Below, piece after piece: positions 44,154 to 52,909 of a DNA stretch of 64,000 nucleotides (the stretch's first letter is position 1; the number at the start of each line of letters is the position of its first letter). The notes below the pieces were generated by a model, which ran no database searches, was not told the origin of the DNA, and saw only the letters and a program-made list of their open reading frames with translations. Origin of the DNA: Pirellulales bacterium (lineage in GTDB: Bacteria > Planctomycetota > Planctomycetia > Pirellulales > JALHPA01); the NCBI GenBank assembly GCA_033762255.1, contig JANRLT010000027.1, positions 1 to 64,000 of the forward strand. The letters are read 5' to 3'. The translations under genes and the position numbers were made by a program.

Positions 44154-44537
44154 ATGAAAAAAAAGCCAATCGTGCTCTGCGTGGGTAATTGTTTTGCCGA
44201 TCAATCCAGCCTGGAATGGTTGCTAACCCGTGAATTTGACGTGCAGTTGCAACATTGCGACACGACCGCAGAGGTCATGGCCAATCTCGACCAGGAATCG
44301 ACCGCGCTAGTGCTGGTTAATCGCATTTTTGACCGGGATGGCGCTGCCGGGCTGGATTTGATTGCCCATATAAAGGCTGATTCGCGATATAACTCTATAC
44401 CAATTATGATGTTAAGCAACTATGCGCAATATCAAGAAGAGGCCGTCCGACTGGGGGCGGAGCCGGGCTTTGGCAAAAGTGAGATACATTCGGCCAGCAC
44501 AGTGACCAAGCTTGCTAATTATTTGCCACGAAACTAG
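44154..44537 (+). CDS. receiver-like domain lacking the phospho-acceptor Asp
   Basis: A 127-residue single receiver-type domain. The fold pattern is right: KPIVLCVGNCFADQSSLEWLL (beta1-alpha1), TALVLVNRIFDRDGAAGLDLIAHI (beta3-alpha3), IPIMMLSNYAQYQEEAVRLGAEPGFGK (beta4, Thr/Ser position, Lys). The normal acceptor Asp at the end of beta3 is Asn (LVNRIF), and the beta1 acidic pair is missing (CVGNC). It should not be phosphorylated in the usual way. It could act as a constitutive or redox-sensing partner. It stands alone, with a 118-bp spacer upstream. Confidence 0.7.
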   Translation: MKKKPIVLCVGNCFADQSSLEWLLTREFDVQLQHCDTTAEVMANLDQESTALVLVNRIFDRDGAAGLDLIAHIKADSRYNSIPIMMLSNYAQYQEEAVRLGAEPGFGKSEIHSASTVTKLANYLPRN

Positions 44538-44774
44538 CTATCGTATGTAGAAATTATTTACATTATCAACTTACATTCATGCATATATAGTATCGTGATA
44601 TTTATTTTGCGGGCTTTAAAAGCGAGTAAAATTCTGTCTTTTTGCGGCATTTTCTGGTGTGGGCGGTTGATTTTTGTCGTGATATGAAGTGTAATGCTGC
44701 TATCACACACACGCGATACTTTGCCTATATTGCCCATTTTACATTCATTGCTTCACTTCCTTTGGTCCTATTTC
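44538..44774. promoter_or_regulatory. AT-rich leader and promoter region before the PQQ dehydrogenase
   Basis: About 240 bp, AT-rich near 44540-44660, between the pseudo-receiver gene and the dehydrogenase start. It must contain the promoter, but no single -35/-10 pair stands out. An in-frame ATG at 44694 lies within it; the downstream ATG at 44775 is preferred because it gives the export motif near the N-terminus. Confidence 0.3.
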
Positions 44775-47700
44775 ATGTGGCAGAATTTCTTTTCGGCTAA
44801 GTTTTTTGGTATCCGCCCTCGTTCTTCCAATCGCTCCACTCGTCCCTCCCGCCGCCGCTTCACCGGCATTGAGCCTTTGGAAACTCGGATCGCCCTGGCG
44901 GTTCTGCCCGCTGGTTTTCAAGAAACACGCATCGCCGGCGGACTCAACCCCACCAGCGCCGACTTTGCCCCCGATGGGCGGTTATTCTTGGCCGAAAAAG
45001 GGGGACGGGTCCGCATCATCCAAAATGATGTGCTCCTTTCCGAAAACTTTTACACCGTCCCCGTCGATACGTACCGCGAACGGGGATTGGATTCTATTGT
45101 CCTGGATCCTAACTTTGCCCAAAACGGCTACGTTTATATCTATTACACTCCCGAAGTGCCGGGAAATCCTAACGTGGCGGATAATGGCACCCAGGCGCAA
45201 TTAGTCCGCATTACCGCCGACCCCAACAATCCCAATCGCGCGTTGGCCGGAAGCGAAGTGGTGATATTTGGGGGAATCCCCTCTCCATCGGGGATTCACA
45301 TTGGCGGGGGGATGTTTTTTGGCAATGACGGCTATTTGTACATCGGCGTGGGGGATGGTCTGCAATCGGAAATTGCCCAAGATCAAAACTCCCTCCGGGG
45401 TAAAGTTTTGCGGCTGGATGTCTCTACTCTGCCCTACCAGATTCCACCTGACAATCCCTACGTGGGCCAGCCCAACAAGCGCCCGGAAATCTACTCCAGC
45501 GGCGTGCGGAACCCCTTTACCCTGGCCAATGATCCCGTGACGGGGTTGAAGTTTGTCAATGATGTGGGGGGGGGACGTTTTGAGGAAGTAAATCAAATCC
45601 AGCCGGGGGCAAACTTTGGCTGGCCGGTTGTGGAGGGTCCGTCGACCAATCCGTTGTATGTCAATCCGACATACGCGTATCCGCATGGCGATGGTGGTGC
45701 GGCGGTCACGGGGGGGGCCTTTTATAACGGGACGCAATTTCCGGCCAGCTATCGGGGGACTTATTTCTTTCCCGATTTTGTGCAAAATGTCATCCGCAAC
45801 CTGGACCCCGACACGGGCAATGTGACGATCTTTGCTACCGACGCCCGCGCGCTGGTGGATGTCGATATTAGCGCAAATGGCAGCATGTATGTCCTGACGA
45901 AGGAATCCAACAATCAGGGCGTGCTAAAGTATACCTATACCCTGGGCAACCGCACGCCCACGGCGGCCTTTACCGCCAATCCCACCAGCGGCGGAGTCCC
46001 GTTGACGGTGCAGTTTAACGGCTCGGGGAGTAGCGATCCCGATGGGGACGCGCTGACCTACACCTGGAACTTTGGCGATGGAACCACGGGGACCGGGGTT
46101 ACCACCAGCCACACATATAACACGCTAGGTACTTATAACGTCACGCTGACGGTTAACGACCGTCCTGGCGGCACGGGCCTGTCCAACACCAGCGCTCCGC
46201 AAGCAATCAGCGTGGGAAATAACATGCCGGTGGTTAGCATAAACACCCCCGCGCCGACATTTCGTTATACCGCCGGCTCGACAGTCAGCTTTTCCGGCAG
46301 CGCGGTCGACGCCGAAGACGGGGTGATGCCCGCCAGTTCGTTCACTTGGTCATTTTTGTTTGGACATAACACGCATTTCCATGATTTTATTCCGCCAATC
46401 GAAGGGGTCTCGAGCGCTTCCTTTGAAATCCCCACCATCGGCGAGCAAGACCCTGATCAATATTACCGGATCATTCTGACGGTGACGGATTCCAGCGGAC
46501 TGACCGGATTTAAGATTTTGGACATTCGTCCCGCCACGGCCGATCTGACCCTGGCGGCTCAGCCCAGCGGATTGACCTTGTCCCTAGACGGTGAAACCCG
46601 GACCACTCCGGGCACCTTTACCAGCGTGGTAGGCGCGGAACGGACGGTTGCCGCCCCCGCCACCCAAGTCCTGGGCGGAAACACTTACGAGTTTGTGCAG
46701 TGGTCAGATGGCGTTACGGCACTATCGCGGACATTAAATATCGCGGCGGCCGGCAATAGCCTGACAGCGCAGTATCGTTCTTTAGGGACGGTGCAGGCGA
46801 CGATTACTAGCAATCGCCCCTCCACCTGGGGCACAGGCGCCACCAAGAATTACAACATTACCCTAACTAACACCGGCACGATCAACTGGACTAACAGCGG
46901 TCCCGACCGTGTCCAAGTCGCCGTGGGCTTTGGCGGGTTTGACGACAATCCCTCCACCTGGACCGGCACGCCGCAACTATTTGACGTCCCCGCCACCGCA
47001 GTTGGCCAAACAGTCGTGGTCAATGTGAATGTGGTGGCCCCGAACGTGCCAAATGGTTACATCCTGCGGCATCGTTTGGTGCGGGCCAGTGGCGAATACC
47101 TTTCTTCGATGGAACGGCGAAACGCCACGGTGACGATTCCCACGCTGGCGGCCACCTACGCCGGTACCGTCCCCACCGTGTGGAGTAATCTGCAATCCCC
47201 CAGCTATAACGTTACCGTGACCAACACCGGTACCGAGACGTGGCTAGCCACCGGGACCAATCGCGTCCGGCTGGGCGTCTATTTTGGCGGATATAGCGAC
47301 GCGCCAAATGCCTGGAATACCGAACCCCAGCGCGTCGTCCTGCCAAATAACGTGGCTCCCGGTCAATCGGTAACATTGACGGTGCGGCCCAATGTTCCCA
47401 CCAGCGGCGGAATTTCGCCCGCGACGGGGAGCCCCGGGGGAGAAAACTTTATCCTCCGCGCGCGCCTGGTCAAGGAAGGCGTGGGCTGGTTCGACTACCT
47501 GCAAAAGACTGATGTCGTGGTGCAAACTTTTATCGCCGCGCACAGTAGTTCCGCGCCGACATCCGTTCCCCTGGGCCAAAGCGTGACGTACCCGGTCACC
47601 ATTACCAACACCGGCAAGTCACTCTGGAACGCCACCGGGGCAAATCCCGTGAAGTTGGGCGTGTATCTGGGGGGGATCGATGATAATCCCGACCTGGCCA

Positions 47701-48950
47701 TTGGCGGCGTGCAGCGGATCACCCTGCCGGCGGATGTCCCGGCGGGGCAGTCGATCACGATCAATGTCACGTTACCCGCCACCACGATGGCCAATGGCTA
47801 CGTGCTGCGGCACCGCATGGTGCGCGAGGGGATAAGCTGGTTTAAAGAGATGGAGCGGTTGAATTTTTCAGTCACCACCGTCGGCACCTCGTCCGCTAGC
47901 TACACCAACACCGCGACTGGCGTCTGGGGGACCGGCTCTACCCGCAGTTATACCGTGACCGTGACAAATACCGGCACCACGTCCTGGTCCGCGGGCGGGG
48001 CCAATCCCACCCGTCTGGGGGCGTACTTTGGAGGGTTGAATGAAGACCCCGCCGCGGCCATTGGTGACGTGCAGTATTTCTCCTTGCCCAATAACGTGGC
48101 CCCCGGACAGTCCGCGACCATTACGGTCAATATGGTCGGCCCTTCGATTGCCAATGGTTACATCCTGCGGCATCGGATGATCACCGGCGCAAGCATGTGG
48201 TTTGACCAAATCCAGGCGCTCAACGCCACCGTCAATGTCCCCACCCTGGCGGCCACGTATGCCGGTTCCGTGCCAGCAACATGGACCAACCTCCAAGGCC
48301 AATCCTACTCCGTGACCCTGACCAACACCGGCACCCAAACCTGGAATGCGACGGGGAATAACCCTGTCCGTTTGGGGGTCTATTTTGCCGGTGAAAGCGA
48401 CGCTCCAAATAGCTGGCCGATTGAGCCAAAGCGCATTAGCCTGCCAAATGACGTGGCCCCCGGCCAAAGCGTAACCGTCACCGTCCAGCCCAATGTTCCG
48501 GGCACGGTTGGCAATTATCCATTCCTGCGGACGCGTCTGGTTAAGGAAGGGGTGAGCTGGTTTGACTACCTGCAAAAGACGCCGGTAACGGTGCAAATCA
48601 ACACCGCCGCTTATGGCGGTACCACCCCGACCACCTGGGCCCCTAACCAAGCGCGGACGTACGCCGTTTCGCTAACAAATACCGGCAATACGACCTGGAA
48701 CGCCACCGGGACCAATCCGTATCGTCTGGGGGTCTATTTTGGCGGGGCCAGCGATGCCGTGGGAGCCTGGACGGCGGAACCCGTCCGCATCACGCTACCG
48801 CGTGACGTCCTGCCGGGGGAGACAATTAGCGTCAACGTCACGCACGCCGCCCCCGCCACTCCGGGCAGTTATACCATTCGCCAACGGATGGTGCGGGATG
48901 GGATTGGCTGGTTTGGTCAAATGCAGCGAACAAACGTGACCGTGCAGTAG
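44775..48950 (+). CDS. secreted PQQ-dependent sugar dehydrogenase-like protein with PKD and six Ig-like repeats
   Basis: A 1391-residue exported protein. A basic N-terminus leads to IEPLETRIALA, the export motif frequent in planctomycete surface proteins. Residues about 45-390 form a glucose/sorbosone dehydrogenase beta-propeller with GRLFLAEKGGRVRI, GIHIGGGMFFGNDGYLYIGV plus GDG (catalytic-type His) and GVRNPFTL. Then comes a PKD domain (AAFTANPTSGGVPLTVQF; YTWNFGDGTTG), a second immunoglobulin-like section, a bacterial repeat (AQPSGLTLSLDGE) and six tandem repeats of about 115-120 residues (from about 670) with the motif TNTGTxxWxATGxN, RLGVYFGG. The role is probably extracellular sugar oxidation tied to a surface scaffold. 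Confidence 0.87.
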   Translation: MWQNFFSAKFFGIRPRSSNRSTRPSRRRFTGIEPLETRIALAVLPAGFQETRIAGGLNPTSADFAPDGRLFLAEKGGRVRIIQNDVLLSENFYTVPVDTYRERGLDSIVLDPNFAQNGYVYIYYTPEVPGNPNVADNGTQAQLVRITADPNNPNRALAGSEVVIFGGIPSPSGIHIGGGMFFGNDGYLYIGVGDGLQSEIAQDQNSLRGKVLRLDVSTLPYQIPPDNPYVGQPNKRPEIYSSGVRNPFTLANDPVTGLKFVNDVGGGRFEEVNQIQPGANFGWPVVEGPSTNPLYVNPTYAYPHGDGGAAVTGGAFYNGTQFPASYRGTYFFPDFVQNVIRNLDPDTGNVTIFATDARALVDVDISANGSMYVLTKESNNQGVLKYTYTLGNRTPTAAFTANPTSGGVPLTVQFNGSGSSDPDGDALTYTWNFGDGTTGTGVTTSHTYNTLGTYNVTLTVNDRPGGTGLSNTSAPQAISVGNNMPVVSINTPAPTFRYTAGSTVSFSGSAVDAEDGVMPASSFTWSFLFGHNTHFHDFIPPIEGVSSASFEIPTIGEQDPDQYYRIILTVTDSSGLTGFKILDIRPATADLTLAAQPSGLTLSLDGETRTTPGTFTSVVGAERTVAAPATQVLGGNTYEFVQWSDGVTALSRTLNIAAAGNSLTAQYRSLGTVQATITSNRPSTWGTGATKNYNITLTNTGTINWTNSGPDRVQVAVGFGGFDDNPSTWTGTPQLFDVPATAVGQTVVVNVNVVAPNVPNGYILRHRLVRASGEYLSSMERRNATVTIPTLAATYAGTVPTVWSNLQSPSYNVTVTNTGTETWLATGTNRVRLGVYFGGYSDAPNAWNTEPQRVVLPNNVAPGQSVTLTVRPNVPTSGGISPATGSPGGENFILRARLVKEGVGWFDYLQKTDVVVQTFIAAHSSSAPTSVPLGQSVTYPVTITNTGKSLWNATGANPVKLGVYLGGIDDNPDLAIGGVQRITLPADVPAGQSITINVTLPATTMANGYVLRHRMVREGISWFKEMERLNFSVTTVGTSSASYTNTATGVWGTGSTRSYTVTVTNTGTTSWSAGGANPTRLGAYFGGLNEDPAAAIGDVQYFSLPNNVAPGQSATITVNMVGPSIANGYILRHRMITGASMWFDQIQALNATVNVPTLAATYAGSVPATWTNLQGQSYSVTLTNTGTQTWNATGNNPVRLGVYFAGESDAPNSWPIEPKRISLPNDVAPGQSVTVTVQPNVPGTVGNYPFLRTRLVKEGVSWFDYLQKTPVTVQINTAAYGGTTPTTWAPNQARTYAVSLTNTGNTTWNATGTNPYRLGVYFGGASDAVGAWTAEPVRITLPRDVLPGETISVNVTHAAPATPGSYTIRQRMVRDGIGWFGQMQRTNVTVQ

Positions 48951-49223
48951 AACACATCGTAAACGGAACTAAACGCGTAGCGGAACTTGCACAAAGTTCC
49001 GTGCCCAAACGCATTTACGGCTCTATGGCTGTATTGAGTTTTGCCAAAAGCTCGATATTTGTGTTAATACGCTTTCTAGCTAAATGTAGCGCGGTTAGCA
49101 ATTTGTGAAGGCACCCAGTATTACTGGGTTATTTCCGCATGACGCAACCGCGTTGCGGTAGATTTCCTCACCCCGGCCCACTGCCAGAGGAAACGAGCCG
49201 GGGTGAGGGGATTTACCGTCTTG
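48951..49223. repeat. spacer with small hairpin repeats
   Basis: Holds GCGGAACTTGCACAAAGTTC (inverted halves of GGAACTT, about 48980-49000), ACCCAGTATTACTGGGTT (about 49113-49130), and GACGCAACCGCGTTGCGG (49141-49158), the last matching a unit near 27815. They lie between the convergent dehydrogenase and ABC ATPase genes. Confidence 0.5.
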
Positions 49224-50285
49224 TTAGACCGCTGGCACCGTGGCCATCCGTCCGGCGATTTCCCGGCTAATTTGCGCTGCCGCGGCGGGATCATTTTTAT
49301 TCGGCAGTTCGCGCGCCAATTCCTCCACTCGATGGCAGCGGTATTGGTGGTCTCCCAGGTTGAGTAAGTACGGTTCTTCGGTTTGGCAGCGTTCATTGGC
49401 CAACGGGCAGCGGGGATGAAACCTACAGCCGCGCGGAGGATTGGCCGGACTGGGAACATCGCCAGTCAAGGGAATTCGTTCTTGTCCGGGTTCCGCTCGC
49501 ACCCGCGGAATGGCCGACAGCAGCGCGTGCGTGTAGGGATGCAGCGCCGCGCGGTACAGTTCGGCGCTGGGGGCCAGTTCCACGATCTGGCCCAAATACA
49601 TCACCGCCACCCGGTCGCTAATGTACTCAACCATACTTAAATCGTGGGAGATGAACAAATAGGTCAGGCCCAACTGTTGTTTGAGTTCCACCAGCAGATT
49701 CACCACCTGCGCTTGAATGGAAACATCCAGGGCGGAGATGGGCTCGTCCAGGACCAAAAATTTTGGCTTGACCGCCAATGCCCGCGCCAGGCTGATCCGT
49801 TGCCGCTGTCCTCCGGAAAACTCGTGCGGATAGCGGGTTAAGTATTCGGGGTCCAGGCCCACGCGCGACAATGTCTGTTTGACAATCTCCAGCCGCTTTT
49901 CCGGCGGGTGGTTCTCGTGCAGGATCAGTCCTTCCTCGACAATGCCGCGGACCGTATGCCGCGGATTGAGCGAGCTGTAGGGATCTTGAAAGACGATTTG
50001 CATTTCGCTGCGCAGGGCGCGGAGTTCTCCCTCGGGCAGGTTGGTCAGGTCCCGCCCCTGAAAGACCACCTGCCCCCCCGTGGGGGGGATGAGCCGCAGA
50101 ATCGCCCGGCCGGTGGTGGTTTTGCCGCAGCCGCTTTCCCCCACCAGGCCCAGCGTTTCCCCCGGTTTGATGGCAAAAGTGACGCCGTCGACCGCCCGCA
50201 CATGGCCGGCGGTGGTTTGCAGCACTCCCCGGCGAATGGGAAAGTGCACCCGCAGGTCGTTGACGGTTAGGAGGGGTTCGGTCAT
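49224..50285 (-). CDS. oligopeptide/dipeptide ABC transporter ATP-binding protein (OppF/DppF type)
   Basis: A 353-residue ATPase of the peptide/nickel importer family. Walker A is GESGCGKTT (near 48-56), the Q-loop [13 protein letters not shown], signature [15 protein letters not shown], Walker [16 protein letters not shown], and the H-loop FISHDL. The C-terminal oligo_HPY region has the Cys cluster [19 protein letters not shown] and YRCH, reported in some members to bind an iron-sulfur cluster. Normally it pairs with OppD, OppB, OppC and OppA; none is in the window, so it either completes a distant set or sits at the end of an operon reaching beyond this stretch. The ATG at 50285 is clear. 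Confidence 0.92.
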   Translation of the reverse strand: MTEPLLTVNDLRVHFPIRRGVLQTTAGHVRAVDGVTFAIKPGETLGLVGESGCGKTTTGRAILRLIPPTGGQVVFQGRDLTNLPEGELRALRSEMQIVFQDPYSSLNPRHTVRGIVEEGLILHENHPPEKRLEIVKQTLSRVGLDPEYLTRYPHEFSGGQRQRISLARALAVKPKFLVLDEPISALDVSIQAQVVNLLVELKQQLGLTYLFISHDLSMVEYISDRVAVMYLGQIVELAPSAELYRAALHPYTHALLSAIPRVRAEPGQERIPLTGDVPSPANPPRGCRFHPRCPLANERCQTEEPYLLNLGDHQYRCHRVEELARELPNKNDPAAAAQISREIAGRMATVPAV

Positions 50286-50461
50286 GGAAGATTAGCGGTG
50301 CAATGGAGGAAAAACAGTTGCGACAACACCCTACGTTTTTTGAATCAGATCAGTGCTGCTAACCTTTCATAACTTCCCACTACAAAAAATAGAAGCGTTG
50401 CCTAAACATTTTTGTGCCAAAAAGCAGTTGATTGTTTGTGGGCCAAAGGAATTTGATTCTT

Positions 50462-50619
50462 CGTGGGCCAAAGGCCCAACCTATCCCAGCCTAGGGCAAG
50501 CGCAGCGTCGCCCTAGGATATTTGACAAATTCAATGGAAGGGCCAACGGCCCGATTCATCATTCTGTCCACAAATAAAAGTAAAACTCATGGGGTACGGG
50601 CTGAAGCCCATACCACATA
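50462..50619 (+). repeat. multi-hairpin intergenic repeat, copy 4
   Basis: Modules in order: GGGCCAAAGGCCCAACC, CCTAGGGC...GCCCTAGG, GGGCCAACGGCCCGATTCA, TACGGGCTGAAGCCCATA with CCACAT. It is nearly identical to copy 2 over long stretches, including AAATAAAAGTAAAACTC-like filler. It separates two leftward genes (rsgA and the OppF-type ATPase). Confidence 0.8.
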
Positions 50620-50691
50620 AATCTGTTCTTTCAGCGTTATCTGTATTCTCATCCGCTGTCTTTCGCGCTCGCTGATGAAATTCGCTTTTAT

Positions 50692-51828
50692 CTAATCCCA
50701 ATCCGCAAACGGTTCGTTATTTTCCACCAGCGCGCAGTAGCTTTCGTACCGCCGCGCGTCTAAAAAGCCATCCGCCACGCCATCCTTTACCGCGCAGTGC
50801 GCCTCGTGGGTGTGCGTGCAATTGGGATATTTGCACAAATTGGCATAGGGTCGCAAATCGCGAAAATGGCCAGCGACTTCCTCGGGAATAATATCCCAAA
50901 GCTGAAATTGCCGGATTCCCGGCGTATCGACCACATAACCGCCGCTATCGAGCTTGAGCAATTTGGCGGTAGTGGTGGTATGCCGTCCTTTTTGATTATC
51001 GGCGCTCACATGACTAGTGCGCAGATTCCAGTCCGGCTGCACCGCGTTGAGGAGTGAGGATTTGCCCACGCCGCTTTGACCGACAATCACGGTCGAATAC
51101 CCCCCCAGCCATTGCCGCAGCCGCGCGATTCCCATATTTTGCCGGGCGGATAGCAGCAGCACCCGATAACCCATGCGGGCGTACACGCCGACCAGCGGCT
51201 GCAGGTCGGCGGGATCGGCCAAATCGACTTTGTTAATGCCGATGATGGGGCGCAAACCGGCTTGTTCGGCGGAGACTAAAAAGCGATCAATGAGGTTGGG
51301 CTTGAGGTACGGCTCGGCGGCGCTGCCAATGACCAGCAGTTGATCGACGTTGGTGACCATGATATGCCGCCGCCCCTTGCTCATGCGGCTAAGGACGCCA
51401 TGCCGCCGTTCAACGCGCTCGATGATCCCTTCTTGTTCGGCGGCAGGGCGAAAGTACACATAATCCCCCGCCGCCACCACATGCCGCTGGTCGGTGGCCA
51501 GTGTTTTTAACAGTCGCCGGGTCGCGCACTGATAGTGCGCTCCGGTTTCGTCCTCGACCAGGCTGGTTAAGCCAAACACCGACAGTACCCGCCCCCGGCG
51601 GCAGACCGACAGGTCGATTCCGGGTTGCGCGGTCAGTCCCGCGTCATCGGCCGCCACATCGCCGATGATCGTGCGCTTGCGGGTCAGTTCCCCCTTGCCA
51701 CTGATCCGTTCATCGCGGGTGTGGTCCTCATTATGGCGATCCGCCTGAAAATCGCGCGTCAGGTCGTTTTCCCGCTGGCGAGAGCCGCGGTTTTTCCGAA
51801 ATTCAGCGCGAAATTTTTTGCGTGCCAT
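50692..51828 (-). CDS. rsgA: ribosome small-subunit-dependent GTPase A
   Basis: A GTPase that checks late 30S assembly. The order is circularly permuted, as expected: OB-fold N-domain (VLSVFGLTSLVEDETGAHYQ), then G4 IGINKVDLADP, then G1 VGQSGVGKSSLLNAV, G3 DTPGIRQFQL, and a C-terminal zinc knuckle CKYPNCTHTHEAHCAV. A long basic N-terminal extension (about 70 residues, KKFRAEFRKNRGSRQREND) comes first. The ATG at 51828 is chosen; the 20 codons open upstream encode a repeat tract. 378 residues. rsmA (30S methylation) is 7 kb away. Confidence 0.94.
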   Translation of the reverse strand: MARKKFRAEFRKNRGSRQRENDLTRDFQADRHNEDHTRDERISGKGELTRKRTIIGDVAADDAGLTAQPGIDLSVCRRGRVLSVFGLTSLVEDETGAHYQCATRRLLKTLATDQRHVVAAGDYVYFRPAAEQEGIIERVERRHGVLSRMSKGRRHIMVTNVDQLLVIGSAAEPYLKPNLIDRFLVSAEQAGLRPIIGINKVDLADPADLQPLVGVYARMGYRVLLLSARQNMGIARLRQWLGGYSTVIVGQSGVGKSSLLNAVQPDWNLRTSHVSADNQKGRHTTTTAKLLKLDSGGYVVDTPGIRQFQLWDIIPEEVAGHFRDLRPYANLCKYPNCTHTHEAHCAVKDGVADGFLDARRYESYCALVENNEPFADWD

Positions 51829-51924
51829 GAGGGAGAGGGGGGTGGGCAGTGGAGGGTGGGAAGTGGTTAGTGAGGAGTGGATAAGCACAATTTTTAATTT
51901 TTAATTATTCATTCTTAATTGTTA
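51829..51924 (-). repeat. AT block plus CAC-type 7-bp repeat before rsgA
   Basis: Read leftward: AT units (AATTAAAAATTAAAAATTG) followed by six 7-bp units each ending CAC (TATCCAC, TCCTCAC, TAACCAC, TTCCCAC, CCTCCAC, TGCCCAC), then a C/T run ending at the rsgA ATG. This is the clearest example of the family. It fills the whole aroE-rsgA spacer. Confidence 0.75.
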
Positions 51925-52770
51925 TCACAGGCTAAGATACTCTTCCAGCGCCTCGCGCATCGTCGCGGCATTCGGCGTAACGCCCGTCCAGATTTGAAAG
52001 CCGATTACCGCCTGGTTGACCAGCATGCCCAGGCCATCCAGCGTGGTCGCTCCGGCGGCCTTGGCTTCTTGTAAAAATCGGGTCTCCGGGGGGCTAAAAA
52101 CCACATCCGCCACGACCAGATTCGGCCGCAAGGTCTCGCGCTTGACCGGCACGCGGGTCTCTTCGGCAAACAGGCCAATACTGGTCCCATTGATCAAAAT
52201 TTCGGTCTCGGGGGGAATTTCGTATTCTTTTTCCCAACCCACCGCTTCCGCCGCCACATGCACTTTTTCCCGCAAGACCGCCGCCAGTTCTTCGCCGCGC
52301 GACGGCGTGCGGTTCACAATGGTGATCTTACCCGCCTGGGCGAGTGCCAGCTCGACCGCGATCGCCCGAGCGGCGCCCCCCGCCCCCAGGATCGTGACCT
52401 GGGTCCCGGCGGGATCCCGCACCTCCCGCAGCGATTGCAAAAATCCCTTGCCGTCGGTGTTTTCGCCCAGTAGCCGCCCCTGGTGGTGGTGGATACAGTT
52501 GACCGCCTGCATCAGTTGGGCGGCCTGGCTTAGTTCATCCAAATGCTCAATCACGGCCACTTTGTGGGGCATGGTGATATTGCCCCCGCGAAAGTTCATC
52601 GCCCGCGCGCCGCGGATGGCATCGGCCAGTTTTTCGGCGGGGACCTCCAGCGTCAAATAGCGCCAATCAAGATTGGCCTCGGCCAAGGCCCGCTCCATCA
52701 TGAATTGGGTGGGGTTACCGGCGACGGGCTGGCCGAACACAAACAGAATTTCTTGCAAAGAGTTGGACAC
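51925..52770 (-). CDS. aroE: shikimate dehydrogenase family protein
   Basis: Reduces 3-dehydroshikimate to shikimate with NADPH. N-terminal catalytic domain: FGQPVAGNPTQFMMERA replaces the usual Ser-x-Ser pattern (family SLSPxMHN); the catalytic Lys is in GGNITMPHKVAVIEHLDE and the Asp in GENTDGKGFL. The NADP-binding domain has ILGAGGAARAIAVELAL and IVNRTPSR. C-terminal block DGLGMLVNQAVIGFQIWTG. The variant substrate loop may mean a divergent planctomycete type or altered specificity. The start is uncertain: a GTG at 52770 gives SNSLQEILFVFGQ, while the frame is open to 52833. It precedes rsgA on the same strand. Confidence 0.85.
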   Translation of the reverse strand: MSNSLQEILFVFGQPVAGNPTQFMMERALAEANLDWRYLTLEVPAEKLADAIRGARAMNFRGGNITMPHKVAVIEHLDELSQAAQLMQAVNCIHHHQGRLLGENTDGKGFLQSLREVRDPAGTQVTILGAGGAARAIAVELALAQAGKITIVNRTPSRGEELAAVLREKVHVAAEAVGWEKEYEIPPETEILINGTSIGLFAEETRVPVKRETLRPNLVVADVVFSPPETRFLQEAKAAGATTLDGLGMLVNQAVIGFQIWTGVTPNAATMREALEEYLSL

Positions 52771-52909
52771 GAGATTGGCGAGGGGGAAAAGGCGGGTGAC
52801 AAAAAACTGGATGGAATAACGCTTGCCGGGCAAAGCCGCCAGAGGTTACTCTACGCAAAATGACCGCCGTTTACCACAGAAATTCCCCTCTTCCGTGATT
52901 GCGCCAGGG

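Noticed and set aside
47868-48650. 260-residue antisense frame in the PQQ dehydrogenase gene
   Set aside because: It arises from the repeated Ig-like units on the other strand; composition (Arg/Gly/His) is non-protein-like.
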